A stretch of DNA of 64,000 nucleotides from Microbacterium esteraromaticum (GTDB lineage: Bacteria > Actinomycetota > Actinomycetes > Actinomycetales > Microbacteriaceae). Positions 8,535 to 17,247 of the stretch are shown in pieces. The position numbers and the translations under genes were made by a program. Every line of letters starts with the position of its first letter. The first letter of the stretch is position 1. The stretch is taken from the NCBI RefSeq assembly GCF_900163815.1, contig NZ_FUKO01000044.1, positions 1 to 64,000 of the forward strand, written 5' to 3'. The notes beneath the pieces are model-generated. The model saw only the letters and a list, made by a program, of their open reading frames with translations. It was not told the origin of the DNA and made no database searches.

Positions 8535-8564
8535 TCTCCGCATCTGCGGAATATTTGCGGGAGA
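8535..8564. promoter_or_regulatory. Candidate operator between moeZ and the HTH-TOBE gene
   Basis: Nested inverted repeats lie in the 152-bp divergent intergenic region: CCGCA-TC-TGCGG at 8538-8549 and an outer imperfect pair TCTCCGCA/TGCGGGAGA. The placement suits a regulator acting on both directions, such as the HTH-TOBE protein. This is inference only. Confidence 0.35.
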
Positions 8565-8604
8565 TTTCCTGGATCTGCGTCTGAAGCGTGCCTATGCTGA
8601 GGTC

Positions 8605-9006
8605 ATGACTTCGTATCGCATCAGTGAGGCGGCGCGCTTGCTCGGCGTCAGTGACGACACCGTGCGCCGCTGGATCGACAGTGGGGCCCTTCCGGTCACC
8701 GGCGACTCTCCCGCCCGCATCCCCGGTGACGCCCTCGCCGCCCACGCGGTCACGTCGGCAGACGCGCACGCCGACTCCCCCGATCGGCTCTCCAGTGCGC
8801 GCAACCGCTTCACCGGCCTCGTCACGCGCGTACAGATCGACGGCGTGATGGCGCAGGTCGACATCCAGGCGGGCCCGCATCGGGTCGTGTCGCTGATGTC
8901 GGCCGAGGCCGCGCGCGAACTCGATCTGCAGCCGGGATCACTGGCGGTGGCCAGCATCAAGGCAACCACCGTCGTCGTCGAGACCCCGAAGGAGAATCAT
9001 TCGTGA
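8605..9006 (+). CDS. HTH-TOBE molybdate-responsive regulator
   Basis: A 133-residue protein with an N-terminal excisionase/MerR-like helix-turn-helix (YRISEAARLLGVSDDTVRRWI) and a C-terminal TOBE/Mop domain (ARNRFTGLVTRV...GPHRVVSLMSAEAA...PGSLAVASIKATTVVVE), which binds molybdate. The combination is a compact ModE-like sensor in actinobacteria. It overlaps modA by GTGA (9003-9006) and precedes modABC, so it probably senses cytoplasmic molybdate and controls uptake. The start ATG 8605 is preceded by GAGG. ModC here lacks its own TOBE domain, so this protein may be the only molybdate-binding module of the operon. Confidence 0.82.
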   Translation: MTSYRISEAARLLGVSDDTVRRWIDSGALPVTGDSPARIPGDALAAHAVTSADAHADSPDRLSSARNRFTGLVTRVQIDGVMAQVDIQAGPHRVVSLMSAEAARELDLQPGSLAVASIKATTVVVETPKENHS

Positions 9007-9794
9007 ACATGTTTCGTCGGGCCGCTGTGCTCATCGCGCTGGTGAGCGGACTTGCGCTCACGGGGTGCTCCGCTGCATCCGACGCCCCGGCCGCCCCGGC
9101 GACCGAACCCACTTCGGCGTCCGGCAGTGAACTCACCGGCGAAGTGACGGTGTTCGCCGCCGCCTCGCTGCGCACCGCGTTCGACGAGATCGCAGCTGCG
9201 TTCACCGAGGAGAACCCCGGCGTCACGGTCAACCCGATCGTCTACGACGGCTCGAGCACTCTGGTCACGCAGCTGCAGGAAGGCGCGCACGCCGATGTGC
9301 TCGCCACCGCCGACGAGCGCAATATGCAGAGCCTGATCGACGCGGATCTGGCCGCGGATCCGGCCCTGTTCGCCACGAATACGATGGTCGTCGCCGTGCC
9401 CGCGGGCAACGAGGCGGGCGTCACCTCTCTCGCCGATCTGGCGAACGTGGTCACCGTGCTGTGCGCGCCCGAGGTGCCGTGCGGCAAGGCCGCGACGACT
9501 CTGCTCGACAACGCCGGTGTCACGGTCACCCCCGCCAGCCAGGAGCAGAACGTCACCGCCGTGCTGCAGAAGGTGGCGGCGAATGAGGCGGATGCCGGGC
9601 TCGTCTACGCGACCGACGTCATCGGCGATGATGCCGTGGAGAGCTTCGTGCCAGACGGTGCGGCCGACGTCGTCAACCGATATCCGATCGTGGCGCTTGA
9701 CGGTGCGAGCGACGCCGGCATCGCCTTCGTGAAGTTCGCGCAGGGTCCGACCGGACAGAAGATTCTGCAGGAACTCGGATTCGGCGCCCCGTGA
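9003..9794 (+). CDS. modA: Molybdate ABC transporter substrate-binding lipoprotein ModA
   Basis: A 263-residue extracytoplasmic molybdate receptor. A short N-terminal signal ends in the lipobox LTGC (cysteine at about 22), followed by an Ala/Pro/Ser-rich linker. The mature part has the ModA start EVTVFAAASLRTAFDEIAAAF and the VYDGSSTLVTQLQEGAHADVLATAD anion-binding region. The GTG start overlaps the stop of the regulator, and the stop overlaps modB. Confidence 0.93.
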   Translation: MNMFRRAAVLIALVSGLALTGCSAASDAPAAPATEPTSASGSELTGEVTVFAAASLRTAFDEIAAAFTEENPGVTVNPIVYDGSSTLVTQLQEGAHADVLATADERNMQSLIDADLAADPALFATNTMVVAVPAGNEAGVTSLADLANVVTVLCAPEVPCGKAATTLLDNAGVTVTPASQEQNVTAVLQKVAANEADAGLVYATDVIGDDAVESFVPDGAADVVNRYPIVALDGASDAGIAFVKFAQGPTGQKILQELGFGAP

Positions 9795-10615
9795 CCTCGA
9801 TCCAGCGCGGCCGACGCGACACCGGCACGGGCACGCCGTTCGCGCTGATCGCGCCGGCCGTGCTCGGCGTGATGCTGCTGATCCTGCCGCTTTTCGCACT
9901 GATAACCCGCGCGTCGTGGGCGACACTCTGGCAGGACATCACCTCGCAGGCCGCACTCGATGCGCTGCGGCTGTCGCTGGTCACCGGCCTCGCGGCGACG
10001 GCACTGTGTCTGGTGCTCGGCCTGCCGCTCGCGCTGCTCATGGCGCGCTCCGGGCCCCGGGTGTCGGCGCTGCTGCGCGCGCTCGTGGCCGTTCCACTCG
10101 TACTGCCGCCGATGGTGGGCGGTGTCGCTCTGCTGTTCCTGTTCGGTCGCACCAGCCCGCTCGGACAGCTGCTCGCGCAGGCGTTCGATGTCACACTGCC
10201 GTTCACTCCGGTCGCCGTCGTGCTCGCCCAGGCTTTCGTCGCGCTGCCGTTTCTGGTGCTCGCGGTCGAGGGCACGATCCGCGGTGTCGGCGGACGCTAC
10301 GAGCGCACCGCCGCGACCCTGGGGGCACGCCCGTGGCGTGTGCTGTGGCGAATCACCCTGCCGCTGGCCACACCCGGCATCGTGGTCGGCGTGATTCTCT
10401 GCTTCGCCCGCGCGATCGGCGAGTTCGGCGCCACCGCGCTGTTCGCCGGCAACTCTCCCGGTGTCACGCAGACCATGCCGCTGGCGATCTACACCGCTTT
10501 CAACGGCGCGGGAACCGGGCGTGAGACCGCGGTCGCGCTGTCGATCTTGCTGCTGGCGACCGCCGTCGCCGTGCTGCTGCTGGTGCGCGCCTGGCGGCCA
10601 GGAGCACTGAAATGA
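9791..10615 (+). CDS. modB: Molybdate ABC transporter permease ModB
   Basis: A 274-residue inner-membrane permease. About six hydrophobic segments are visible, starting with FALIAPAVLGVMLLILPLFAL. The EAA-type cytoplasmic loop reads YERTAATLGARPWRVLWRIT, and GEFGATALFAGN is the conserved tail typical of ModB. The GTG start overlaps modA, and the stop overlaps modC (ATGA). Confidence 0.93.
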   Translation: MTSIQRGRRDTGTGTPFALIAPAVLGVMLLILPLFALITRASWATLWQDITSQAALDALRLSLVTGLAATALCLVLGLPLALLMARSGPRVSALLRALVAVPLVLPPMVGGVALLFLFGRTSPLGQLLAQAFDVTLPFTPVAVVLAQAFVALPFLVLAVEGTIRGVGGRYERTAATLGARPWRVLWRITLPLATPGIVVGVILCFARAIGEFGATALFAGNSPGVTQTMPLAIYTAFNGAGTGRETAVALSILLLATAVAVLLLVRAWRPGALK

Positions 10616-11319
10616 GCGGCGCGGTCGACGCGCACGTCGTCGTCACCCATGCCGCCGTCGACGCTCGGCTGACCCTCGCCGCGGGCGAGGTGCTTGCCGT
10701 GATGGGGCCGAGCGGCGCGGGCAAGACCACGCTGCTTGATGCGCTCAGCGGACTCACGCGCCTCGATGACGGATACCTCGACATCGACGGCGACCGCATT
10801 GCGGATGCCAGACAGCACACACCGCCGTCTCGGCGCTCGATCGGGCTGCTGGGGCAGGAAGCGCTGCTCTTTCCGCACATGACCGCCGCGGAGAACATCG
10901 CGTTCGCGGCACAGTCGGGCGGAGCCAGCCGCGACGCATCCCGTGCGATCGCGGCGGAGTGGATGGAGCGCGTCGGACTGGCCGGTCTCGGCGGGCGCCG
11001 ACCGGGTGAGCTCAGCGGCGGCCAGAGTCAGCGCATCGCTCTGGCGCGAGCCCTCGCGGCGAGGCCACGGCTGCTGCTGCTCGATGAGCCGTTCTCATCG
11101 CTGGATGTGCAGGCCGCCGCGCAGCTGCGCGAGGTGGTGCGCGACCAGCTGCAGGGCACGACGACGATCGTCGTCTCGCACACCGTGGCGGATGCTGCAG
11201 CTCTGGCAGACAGCCTGGTGTTCCTCGAGCACGGCCGCATCACCCAGCAAGGCCCCCTCTACGAGGTGCTGGCATCCCCAGCATCCGACTTCGCCGCTGC
11301 CGTCGCTGCCTCCCGCTGA
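10612..11319 (+). CDS. modC: Molybdate ABC transporter ATP-binding protein ModC, short form
   Basis: A 235-residue ATPase with Walker A GPSGAGKTT, Q-loop LLGQEALLF, signature LSGGQSQRIALARAL, Walker B LLLLDEPFSSLD and the switch histidine in VVSHT. The family norm is about 350 residues with a C-terminal TOBE domain. Here the protein ends after the ATPase core, and the TOBE function seems moved to the regulator at 8605. It is the last gene of the mod operon. Confidence 0.9.
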   Translation: MSGAVDAHVVVTHAAVDARLTLAAGEVLAVMGPSGAGKTTLLDALSGLTRLDDGYLDIDGDRIADARQHTPPSRRSIGLLGQEALLFPHMTAAENIAFAAQSGGASRDASRAIAAEWMERVGLAGLGGRRPGELSGGQSQRIALARALAARPRLLLLDEPFSSLDVQAAAQLREVVRDQLQGTTTIVVSHTVADAAALADSLVFLEHGRITQQGPLYEVLASPASDFAAAVAASR

Positions 11320-11380
11320 CCGCACCTTCTACTACTACCACCCACCTCGCGAAGCGGCCCTCATCGTCGGTGCCGCCAAG

Positions 11381-11471
11381 GGCGCAGGGATGTTCCCGGA
11401 GTGAGTATCGGGAGGGACCCGCGAAGCGGGAGGGGCACCCGTTCTGCGAGCGAAGGGAACGTCCCTGCGCC
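11381..11471. repeat. Intergenic palindromic repeat, copy A
   Basis: A 91-bp element closed by 17-bp arms (11381-11397 and 11455-11471, one mismatch) with an inner hairpin CCCGC-GAA-GCGGG. A related copy lies in inverted orientation at 21253-21344. It sits between the convergent modC and narI ends and may work as a bidirectional terminator. Confidence 0.75.
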
Positions 11472-11488
11472 CGCCCCCAGACCCAGAG

Positions 11489-12246
11489 CTAAGGCCTACG
11501 CAACCGCTGAGGATCCGGAGCCTCGATCGGATCCCACCCACGCTTGGGCGCACGCGCACCGCGCAGCTCATCGCGCGAACGGTAGACGATGTACGGCCGG
11601 AACAGGTAGCCGACGGGCGCCGAGAACACGTGCACGAGACGCGTGAACGGCCACAGCGCGAACAGCAGCAGCGCCGTGATCACGTGCAGCTGGAACAGCA
11701 GCGGCACCTCGAGCATGAGCTCGGGTCGCGGGCGGAAGATCATCAGCTCGCGCATCCACGGCGAGATCGTCTCCCGGTAGTGGAACCCCGAGCCGAAGAC
11801 CTGGTAGACGACGGTCGCCAGCGTGCCGAACAGCAGCGTCGCACCGAGGAACACGAACATGAGCTTGTCCATCACCGTGGTCGCCAGGAACACCGCCGGC
11901 ACTGTGCGGCGGCGGAAGACGAGAATGGCGAGTCCGGCGAGCGTCAGCACCGCGGCCGCCGTGCCCATCACGGTGGCGCCGATGTGGTACATCTCTCGCT
12001 GATGCCGATCGCATAGAGCCATTCGCGCGGAATCAGCAGGCCGACGACGTGGCCGGCGATGACCATGAGGATGCCGAGGTGGAACATCGGCGAGCCCCAG
12101 CGCAGCAGCCGGTTCTCGTACGACTGCGACGAGCGGGTCGTCCAGCCGAGCTTGTCGTAGCGGTACCGCCAGAGATGCCCGAAGATGAACACCGCCCCGG
12201 CCACGTACGGCAGCGCCACCCACAGCAGGATCTGCATCGTGTTCAC
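11489..12246 (-). pseudogene. narI: Frameshifted narI, nitrate reductase gamma subunit
   Basis: NarI is the heme b membrane subunit that passes quinol electrons to NarH. The first 88 or so codons (from 12246) give a good NarI N-terminus with ALPYVAGAVFIFGHLWRYRYDKLGWTTRSSQ. The frame then breaks near 11993-11998 and NarI continues in another phase from EMYHIGATVMGTAAA to the end. Restoring one G (GAGAG to GAGGAG) would give ISEEMYHIG and a full protein of about 252 residues. As written, translation stops after 92 residues. Sequencing error is possible, but the damaged narH nearby makes real decay likely. Confidence 0.85.
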
Positions 12247-12965
12247 GATTGCTCCCTCACTCCGATCGCCTCAGCGGCGAATCCCGTGCCCCGAAAAGTC
12301 GGCATGGGCAGACTCAGGCCGACGGTCTCGGTCGGCGGACCCTCATTCACGAGGGCGAGCACACGATCGCGCGTGCGCTGATCGACCTTCGGCAGCGACA
12401 GCGTGATCGCGCGAACGACATCGGACCATGGGCTGTCCATGCCCTCCAGTGCCGCCCGCAGCACCTCTACGCCCTCGCGGTGTGCGGCGAGCACAGCATC
12501 CGCCACGTCCGACTGCGAACGCGCAGAGAACTCCAGCACCGCCGGCAGGTAATCGGGCAGCTCAGGGGCGTCGAACTCCCACCCGGCCGCGCGATACGCG
12601 TCCATGAATGTGACCAGGGCGGTACCGCGACGACGGGTGTCGCCGGTGGCGTAATAGCTCAGGTACAGCGAGCACTTGCGTTTGAGGTCGAACGTCGTGA
12701 CATAGGTCTTCTGCCACTGCGATGATCCTGCTTCACGGGCCCGTGTGATGAACCGCAGAAGCGGCTCCGAGATCGCGGCCGGCAGAGTCACCGCGTTCGC
12801 CTCCAGAATCTCCAGGCGCGCGAACCATTCGGCATCCGGATAATCGAGAAGCAGCGACGCGAGCATGTGCGTGGTGCTGCGCTGCCGAGCGTTCAGCGCG
12901 ACGGGCGCAAGAACGTCGGGCAGCTTGCGCTTCGGCGTGACGCGGGGCGGCAGAACGGTGCTCAT
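12243..12965 (-). CDS. narJ: Nitrate reductase molybdenum cofactor assembly chaperone NarJ
   Basis: A 240-residue cytoplasmic chaperone required to mature NarGH before membrane attachment. Family features are LLLDYPDAEW, the YVTTFDLKRKCSLYLSYY segment with its DLKRKCSLYL signature, GDTRRRG and ELPDYLPAVLEF. The frame is intact. The start overlaps the remaining narH and the stop overlaps narI (12243-12246), the standard narGHJI arrangement. With no complete NarG or NarH in the window, it has no evident client here. Confidence 0.93.
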   Translation of the reverse strand: MSTVLPPRVTPKRKLPDVLAPVALNARQRSTTHMLASLLLDYPDAEWFARLEILEANAVTLPAAISEPLLRFITRAREAGSSQWQKTYVTTFDLKRKCSLYLSYYATGDTRRRGTALVTFMDAYRAAGWEFDAPELPDYLPAVLEFSARSQSDVADAVLAAHREGVEVLRAALEGMDSPWSDVVRAITLSLPKVDQRTRDRVLALVNEGPPTETVGLSLPMPTFRGTGFAAEAIGVREQS

Positions 12966-13945
12966 GTCTGCTCCTCGTCGTAGGAGCGCTCCTCGGCCCG
13001 CTCGGCAGGCGGGAACAAACCGGTGGTCGAACCGTTGCCGTCCCAGTTCAACAGGTTCACCCGGCCCGGGGTCGAGGGCCGATCCGCCGTCTGCCGGTCG
13101 GCCAGCGCGTTGAAGTTCTCGATCGCGACGGGGACGGCCGAGCCGCTCGCCGCGCCGAACGGCCCGCCGGCGCCGCCCATGCCGGGCCCGCCGTCGAAGT
13201 CGAGCGAGCAGGCCATCTCTTCGAGGTCGTGCGCCTGCTCGTAGTGAGCAGGCGGAATGACATAGCGCTCCTCGTACTTCGCGATCGCGAGCAGCCGGTA
13301 CATCTCTTCGATCTCGCGGCCGGTCATGCCGACCGCCTGCGCGATCCGCTCATCGCGCTCATCGTCGATGCTGACGCCGCGCATGTACGAGCGCATCGCC
13401 GCGAGTTTGCGCAGCGACGCATCCACAGGCCCGATATCGCCAGCAGTGAAGAGCTCGGCGAGGTAGCTGATCGGGATGCGCAGCTTGTCGATCGCCGCGA
13501 ACAGCGTCCGCGCGTCCTCACCGTCGGCGCCCGAGTTGCTGACCACGTCGACAACCGGCGACAGCGGCGGGATGTACCAGACCATCGGCATGGTGCGGTA
13601 TTCCGGATGCAGCGGCAGCGCCACCTTGTAGTCGTGGATGAGTCGCCACACGGGGCTGCGCTGTGCGGCGTCGATCCAGTCGTCGGAGATGCCGTCGCGC
13701 CGGGCTGCCTCGATGACCTCGGGGTCGTGCGGATCCAGCAGCACCGAGCGCTGCGCGTCGAGCAGTTCGTGCTCGTCTTCGACGGCGGCGGCCTCAGCCA
13801 CGCGGTCGGCGTCGTAGAGCACCAGCCCCAGGTATCGCAGGCGGCCAACGCAGGTCTCTGAGCACACGGTGGGCAGGCCGACCTCGATGCGCGGATAGCA
13901 CATCGTGCACTTCTCGGCCTTGCCGGTCTTGTGGTTGAAGTAGAC
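12962..13945 (-). pseudogene. narH: 3' fragment of narH, nitrate reductase beta subunit
   Basis: NarH normally has about 500 residues and four Fe-S clusters. Here homology begins only at VYFNHKTGKAEKC, roughly residue 200 of the family, and continues to a normal C-terminus (CYPRIEVGLPTVCSETCVGR, PMVWYIPPLSPVVD, EDARTLF). The in-frame codon next to the homology limit is a stop (13949-13951), directly at the narK ATG on the other strand. The N-terminal half and all of narG are absent. An ATG at 13903 could start a 313-residue product, but it would lack most cluster ligands. Confidence 0.9.
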
Positions 13946-13950
13946 CCCCT

Positions 13951-15171
13951 ATGACCAGGCTGACCACCTCCGCTCCGCCTCAGACCGAACTCAAGGGCGG
14001 ACTCGCCCAGGTGCTGCTGGCGACGATCGCATCGACGATCGGTTTCTGGGCCTGGATGTCGATCGCTCCGCTGCAGCGCACTTATGCATCTGAAATGGGC
14101 CTCGACGAGGGACAGATCTCGCTGATGCTCGCCACGCCGGTGCTCGTCGGCGCGCTGGGCCGCATCGTGATCGGCGCGATGACCGACCGATTCGGCGGCC
14201 GCAAGATGTTCACCCTGGTGCTGCTGCTCTCCGCTCCGGCAGTGCTGCTGGTGGCGCTGGCCGGCAGCATCCAGAGCTTTCCGCTGCTGATCATCGCGGG
14301 CTTCTACCTCGGTGTCGCCGGCACGATCTTCGCCGTCGGCGTGCCGTTCTCCGGTGCGTGGTTTCCGCCTGAGCGCCGCGGTTTCGCGACCGGCGTGTTC
14401 GGCATGGGCATGATCGGCACGGCCGTCTCGGCCATGGTGACCCCGCGGCTGGCACAGGATATCGGCTACCTGCCCACGCACCTGGTGATCGCCGGGGCGC
14501 TGGTCGTGATGGCGGCGGTGGTCTGGTTCATGATGCGCGAATCGCCGGCGTGGGAGCCGAACCGCGAGAAGCTGGTGCCGAAGCTCATCGGCGCGCTGAA
14601 GCTGCCGGTGACGTGGGAGATGTCGTTCCTCTACGCGATCGTCTTCGGCGGGTTCGTAGCCTTCTCGACATTTCTGCCGAAGTATCTCACCACCATCTAC
14701 CCGAACGAGGTGGACGTGCTCGGGGCGGGCGCCCGCACGGCGCTGTTCGCGGCGGCCGCGGTGATCGCACGCCCCATCGGCGGCGTGCTCGCCGACCGGT
14801 TCGGCCCGAAGGTTGTCTCGTTGACGTCGCTGGGCGGCATCGTCGCGCTGGCGTACATCGTGGGCCAGCAGCCGCCCGAAGGCGTCGTCACCGGCATCAC
14901 GTTCATCCTGATGGCGTCGGCGATGGGGCTCGGCATGGGCGCGGTCTTCGCCTGGATCGGGCCTTCGACCCCGAAGGAGAAGGTCGGTGCCGTCAGCGGT
15001 GTCGTCGCCGCGGCGGGCGGTCTCGGCGGGTACTTCCCGCCGCTGGTGATGGGCGCGACCTACCACCCCGAGTCGGGCTCGTATTCGCTGGGCCTGTGGC
15101 TGCTGGTGCTGGTCGGCGCGTTCGCGCTCGTGGTCGCCGGCATGCTGCGAGATGTGGGCAGGAAGAGCTGA
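13951..15171 (+). CDS. narK: Nitrate/nitrite transporter NarK, MFS
   Basis: A 406-residue NNP-family major facilitator with about 12 membrane segments. Signatures are LATIASTIGFWAWMSIAPL at the N-terminus, GRIVIGAMTDRFGGRKMF, the nitrate signature region GVAGTIFAVGVPFSGAWFPPERRGFATGVFG, and a second one in AVSGVVAAAGGLGGYFPPL. The open frame is intact. The sequence just upstream is narH remnant with no Shine-Dalgarno, so the native promoter and ribosome site may have been lost with narG. Expression is therefore doubtful. Confidence 0.9.
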   Translation: MTRLTTSAPPQTELKGGLAQVLLATIASTIGFWAWMSIAPLQRTYASEMGLDEGQISLMLATPVLVGALGRIVIGAMTDRFGGRKMFTLVLLLSAPAVLLVALAGSIQSFPLLIIAGFYLGVAGTIFAVGVPFSGAWFPPERRGFATGVFGMGMIGTAVSAMVTPRLAQDIGYLPTHLVIAGALVVMAAVVWFMMRESPAWEPNREKLVPKLIGALKLPVTWEMSFLYAIVFGGFVAFSTFLPKYLTTIYPNEVDVLGAGARTALFAAAAVIARPIGGVLADRFGPKVVSLTSLGGIVALAYIVGQQPPEGVVTGITFILMASAMGLGMGAVFAWIGPSTPKEKVGAVSGVVAAAGGLGGYFPPLVMGATYHPESGSYSLGLWLLVLVGAFALVVAGMLRDVGRKS

Positions 15172-15230
15172 AGCCCAGCTGCCTGCGCTGTCGCCGGGTG
15201 GATGTCGGCTGCCGCCAGTAACCTGAGAGC

Positions 15231-16598
15231 ATGGCCACCCGCAAAACCGCACCGCCCGCATTCGTCTGCACCGAATGCGGCTGGACGACGGCGAAGTGGG
15301 TGGGTCGCTGCGGCGAATGCCAGCAGTGGGGCACGGTCAAGGAGCAGGCGGTGCGGACCGGCATCCTGCGGCAGACGGATGCTGTCGCCCCGACAGCCGA
15401 GCGCGCCGCACGTCCGATCACGCAGATCACCACCGCCGATGCTCCTCGGCGCACAAGCGGGGTCGCCGAGTTCGATCGGGTGCTCGGCGGCGGCGTCGTG
15501 CCGGGAGCTGCGATTCTGCTCAGCGGCGAGCCGGGCGTCGGCAAGTCGACCCTGCTGCTCGAGGTTGCAGCCGCCACTGCCCGCGCGGGGCGTCGAGTGC
15601 TCTATGCGAGTGCCGAAGAGTCACCGGCGCAGGTGCGGCTGCGCGCCGAGCGCACGGGTGCGCTGCACGACGAGCTCTATCTGGCGAGCGAGACCGACCT
15701 CGGCACGATCCTCGGCCACATCGATGAGGTGAAGCCCGACCTGCTGATCGTCGACTCGGTGCAGACGGTGGCATCCGGCCTTATCGACGGTGCGGCGGGG
15801 CAGCCGAGCCAGGTGCGCGAGGTCGCGGCGACACTCATCCGCATAGCAAAAGACCGGGGACTCCCGGTCATTCTCGTCGGTCACGTCACCAAAGACGGCC
15901 AGGTGGCCGGCCCCCGCATGCTCGAGCACCTCGTCGACGTCGTCTGCCACTTCGAGGGCGACCGGCAGACGGCGCTGCGGTTCATCCGCGCGCTGAAGAA
16001 CCGGTTCGGCCCGACCGACGAGGTGGGCTGCTTCGAGATGACCGGCGCCGGCATCGCCGAGGTTCCCGATCCGAGTGGGCTGTTCCTATCTCGCGGTGCA
16101 GCAGAACCGGGCACCTGCGTCGCGATCGCGATGGAGGGGCGCCGTGCGCTCCCGGTCGAGGTGCAGGCGCTGACAATTGACTCGAACGCACCGAATCCAC
16201 GTCGGGTGGTGAACGGCTTGGATTCATCTCGGGTGGCGATGGTGCTGGCGATTCTCGAACGTCGGGCGGGCATCGCCACGTCAAAACTCGACGTGTATGT
16301 CTCCACGGTGGGCGGAGTGCGCTTCACCGAGCCCGCGGCCGATCTCGCGATCGCTGTGGCTGTGGCGGGGTCGATCCGTCAGGTGTCTGTGCCGCACACG
16401 GTCGCGGCCGTAGGCGAGCTGTCACTGGCCGGCGAGATCCGTCCGGTCACGCAGGCGACCCAGCGGCGCAGTGAAGCAGCCCGACTGGGGTACAGCCAGG
16501 TCGTCGACGATCGTTCGAAGACTCTGCGGGCCGCGCTCGGCGATGTGCGGGCGCGCTCAACTGCTCGACGAAGCGAAGACGAGATTCCGCCGTTCTAA
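15231..16598 (+). CDS. radA: DNA repair protein RadA
   Basis: A 455-residue branch-migration ATPase that acts with RecA at recombination intermediates. It has a four-cysteine zinc finger at residues 13-30 (CxxC...CxxC), Walker A GEPGVGKS at about 99-106, Walker B LLIVDSVQ, the RadA-specific KNRFG at about 256-260 and a C-terminal Lon-like domain. The length matches the family. It is monocistronic. Confidence 0.95.
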   Translation: MATRKTAPPAFVCTECGWTTAKWVGRCGECQQWGTVKEQAVRTGILRQTDAVAPTAERAARPITQITTADAPRRTSGVAEFDRVLGGGVVPGAAILLSGEPGVGKSTLLLEVAAATARAGRRVLYASAEESPAQVRLRAERTGALHDELYLASETDLGTILGHIDEVKPDLLIVDSVQTVASGLIDGAAGQPSQVREVAATLIRIAKDRGLPVILVGHVTKDGQVAGPRMLEHLVDVVCHFEGDRQTALRFIRALKNRFGPTDEVGCFEMTGAGIAEVPDPSGLFLSRGAAEPGTCVAIAMEGRRALPVEVQALTIDSNAPNPRRVVNGLDSSRVAMVLAILERRAGIATSKLDVYVSTVGGVRFTEPAADLAIAVAVAGSIRQVSVPHTVAAVGELSLAGEIRPVTQATQRRSEAARLGYSQVVDDRSKTLRAALGDVRARSTARRSEDEIPPF

Positions 16599-16611
16599 TC
16601 GGAAGCTTTCC

Positions 16612-17022
16612 TCACACCTGCAGCGCCTTCAGCAGCTCGGCGGGTGGTGCCTGCATCGGGTGCGGGCCCGCGATATCGAGGAACACGGTCGTGATCGTGT
16701 CGCGGTGCGTGGTCAGGAACGCCTTCAGCCAGGCCGGTGAGTAGACGCCCACCGCGGGTGGGAGGTTCTCCGGCTTGTGCTTCGCGTCGCTGAACAGCAG
16801 CAGTGCGATCTCGCCGGTGTTCGCGTCGCGGTACGTCCACACCTCGCCCCCGTCGAGCGGGTTGTCGCGGGGTCCGGGCTTGATCAGCGGAACGACCGTG
16901 TTGCCATTGCGCAATGCGAGGGCCACACCAGCGATGTCCTGCTTCTCAAGGGCCTGCGCCAGCGCCTCGGAGCGGAAGTCCTCGGGTGCGGGGCGCTTCG
17001 CGCCTGCTCTCTTCTTCGCCAT
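16612..17022 (-). CDS. SseB-like N-terminal domain protein
   Basis: A 136-residue small soluble protein with a Lys/Arg-rich N-terminal tail. The middle (VVPLIKPGP, EIALLLFSDAKHK, LKAFLTTHRDTITTVFLDIAGPHPMQAPPAELLKAL) follows the SseB N-terminal domain pattern common in actinobacteria. The molecular function is unknown. It converges on radA with a 13-bp gap. A stem-forming inverted repeat lies in the region upstream of its start. Confidence 0.6.
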   Translation of the reverse strand: MAKKRAGAKRPAPEDFRSEALAQALEKQDIAGVALALRNGNTVVPLIKPGPRDNPLDGGEVWTYRDANTGEIALLLFSDAKHKPENLPPAVGVYSPAWLKAFLTTHRDTITTVFLDIAGPHPMQAPPAELLKALQV

Positions 17023-17054
17023 GACTCCAGCTTATGAGAGCTGTTAACAGAGTG

Positions 17055-17102
17055 GGGCCCTCTCGAATCTTCCATTGGGGACTGGCTGACTCGAGAGGGC
17101 CC
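17055..17102. repeat. 12-bp perfect inverted repeat, 24-bp spacer
   Basis: The arms GGGCCCTCTCGA (17055-17066) and TCGAGAGGGCCC (17091-17102) are perfect. The repeat lies between the 3' end of the 17248 gene and the 5' end of the SseB-like gene, both on the minus strand. It has no T-run. It may terminate the upstream transcript, or belong to the locus-specific cassette class seen elsewhere. The rest of 17023-17247 holds nothing else I can support and is visibly more AT-rich. Confidence 0.6.
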
Positions 17103-17247
17103 TCTGGTTCCCAAAGCAGTGAATGTCGAAGCGCTGGGGACGCTGGAATCGACACCACTGGGGATGGCTTCACTGCGCTTTCGGAGAACCGATTTCGGTG
17201 GTATCCCAAATCATGGGCACTGTCAGTCGAAAACCCAACTTCTCTCA

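Noticed and set aside
12962..13903. narH as an intact 313-residue gene starting at ATG 13903
   Set aside because: Homology extends upstream of this ATG (KTGKAEKCT) and the family needs about 200 more N-terminal residues, so it is a fragment.
13324..15261. A 645-residue minus-strand frame across narK and narH
   Set aside because: It is His/Arg/Gln-rich with no recognisable motif and lies opposite narK, whose transporter motifs are clear.
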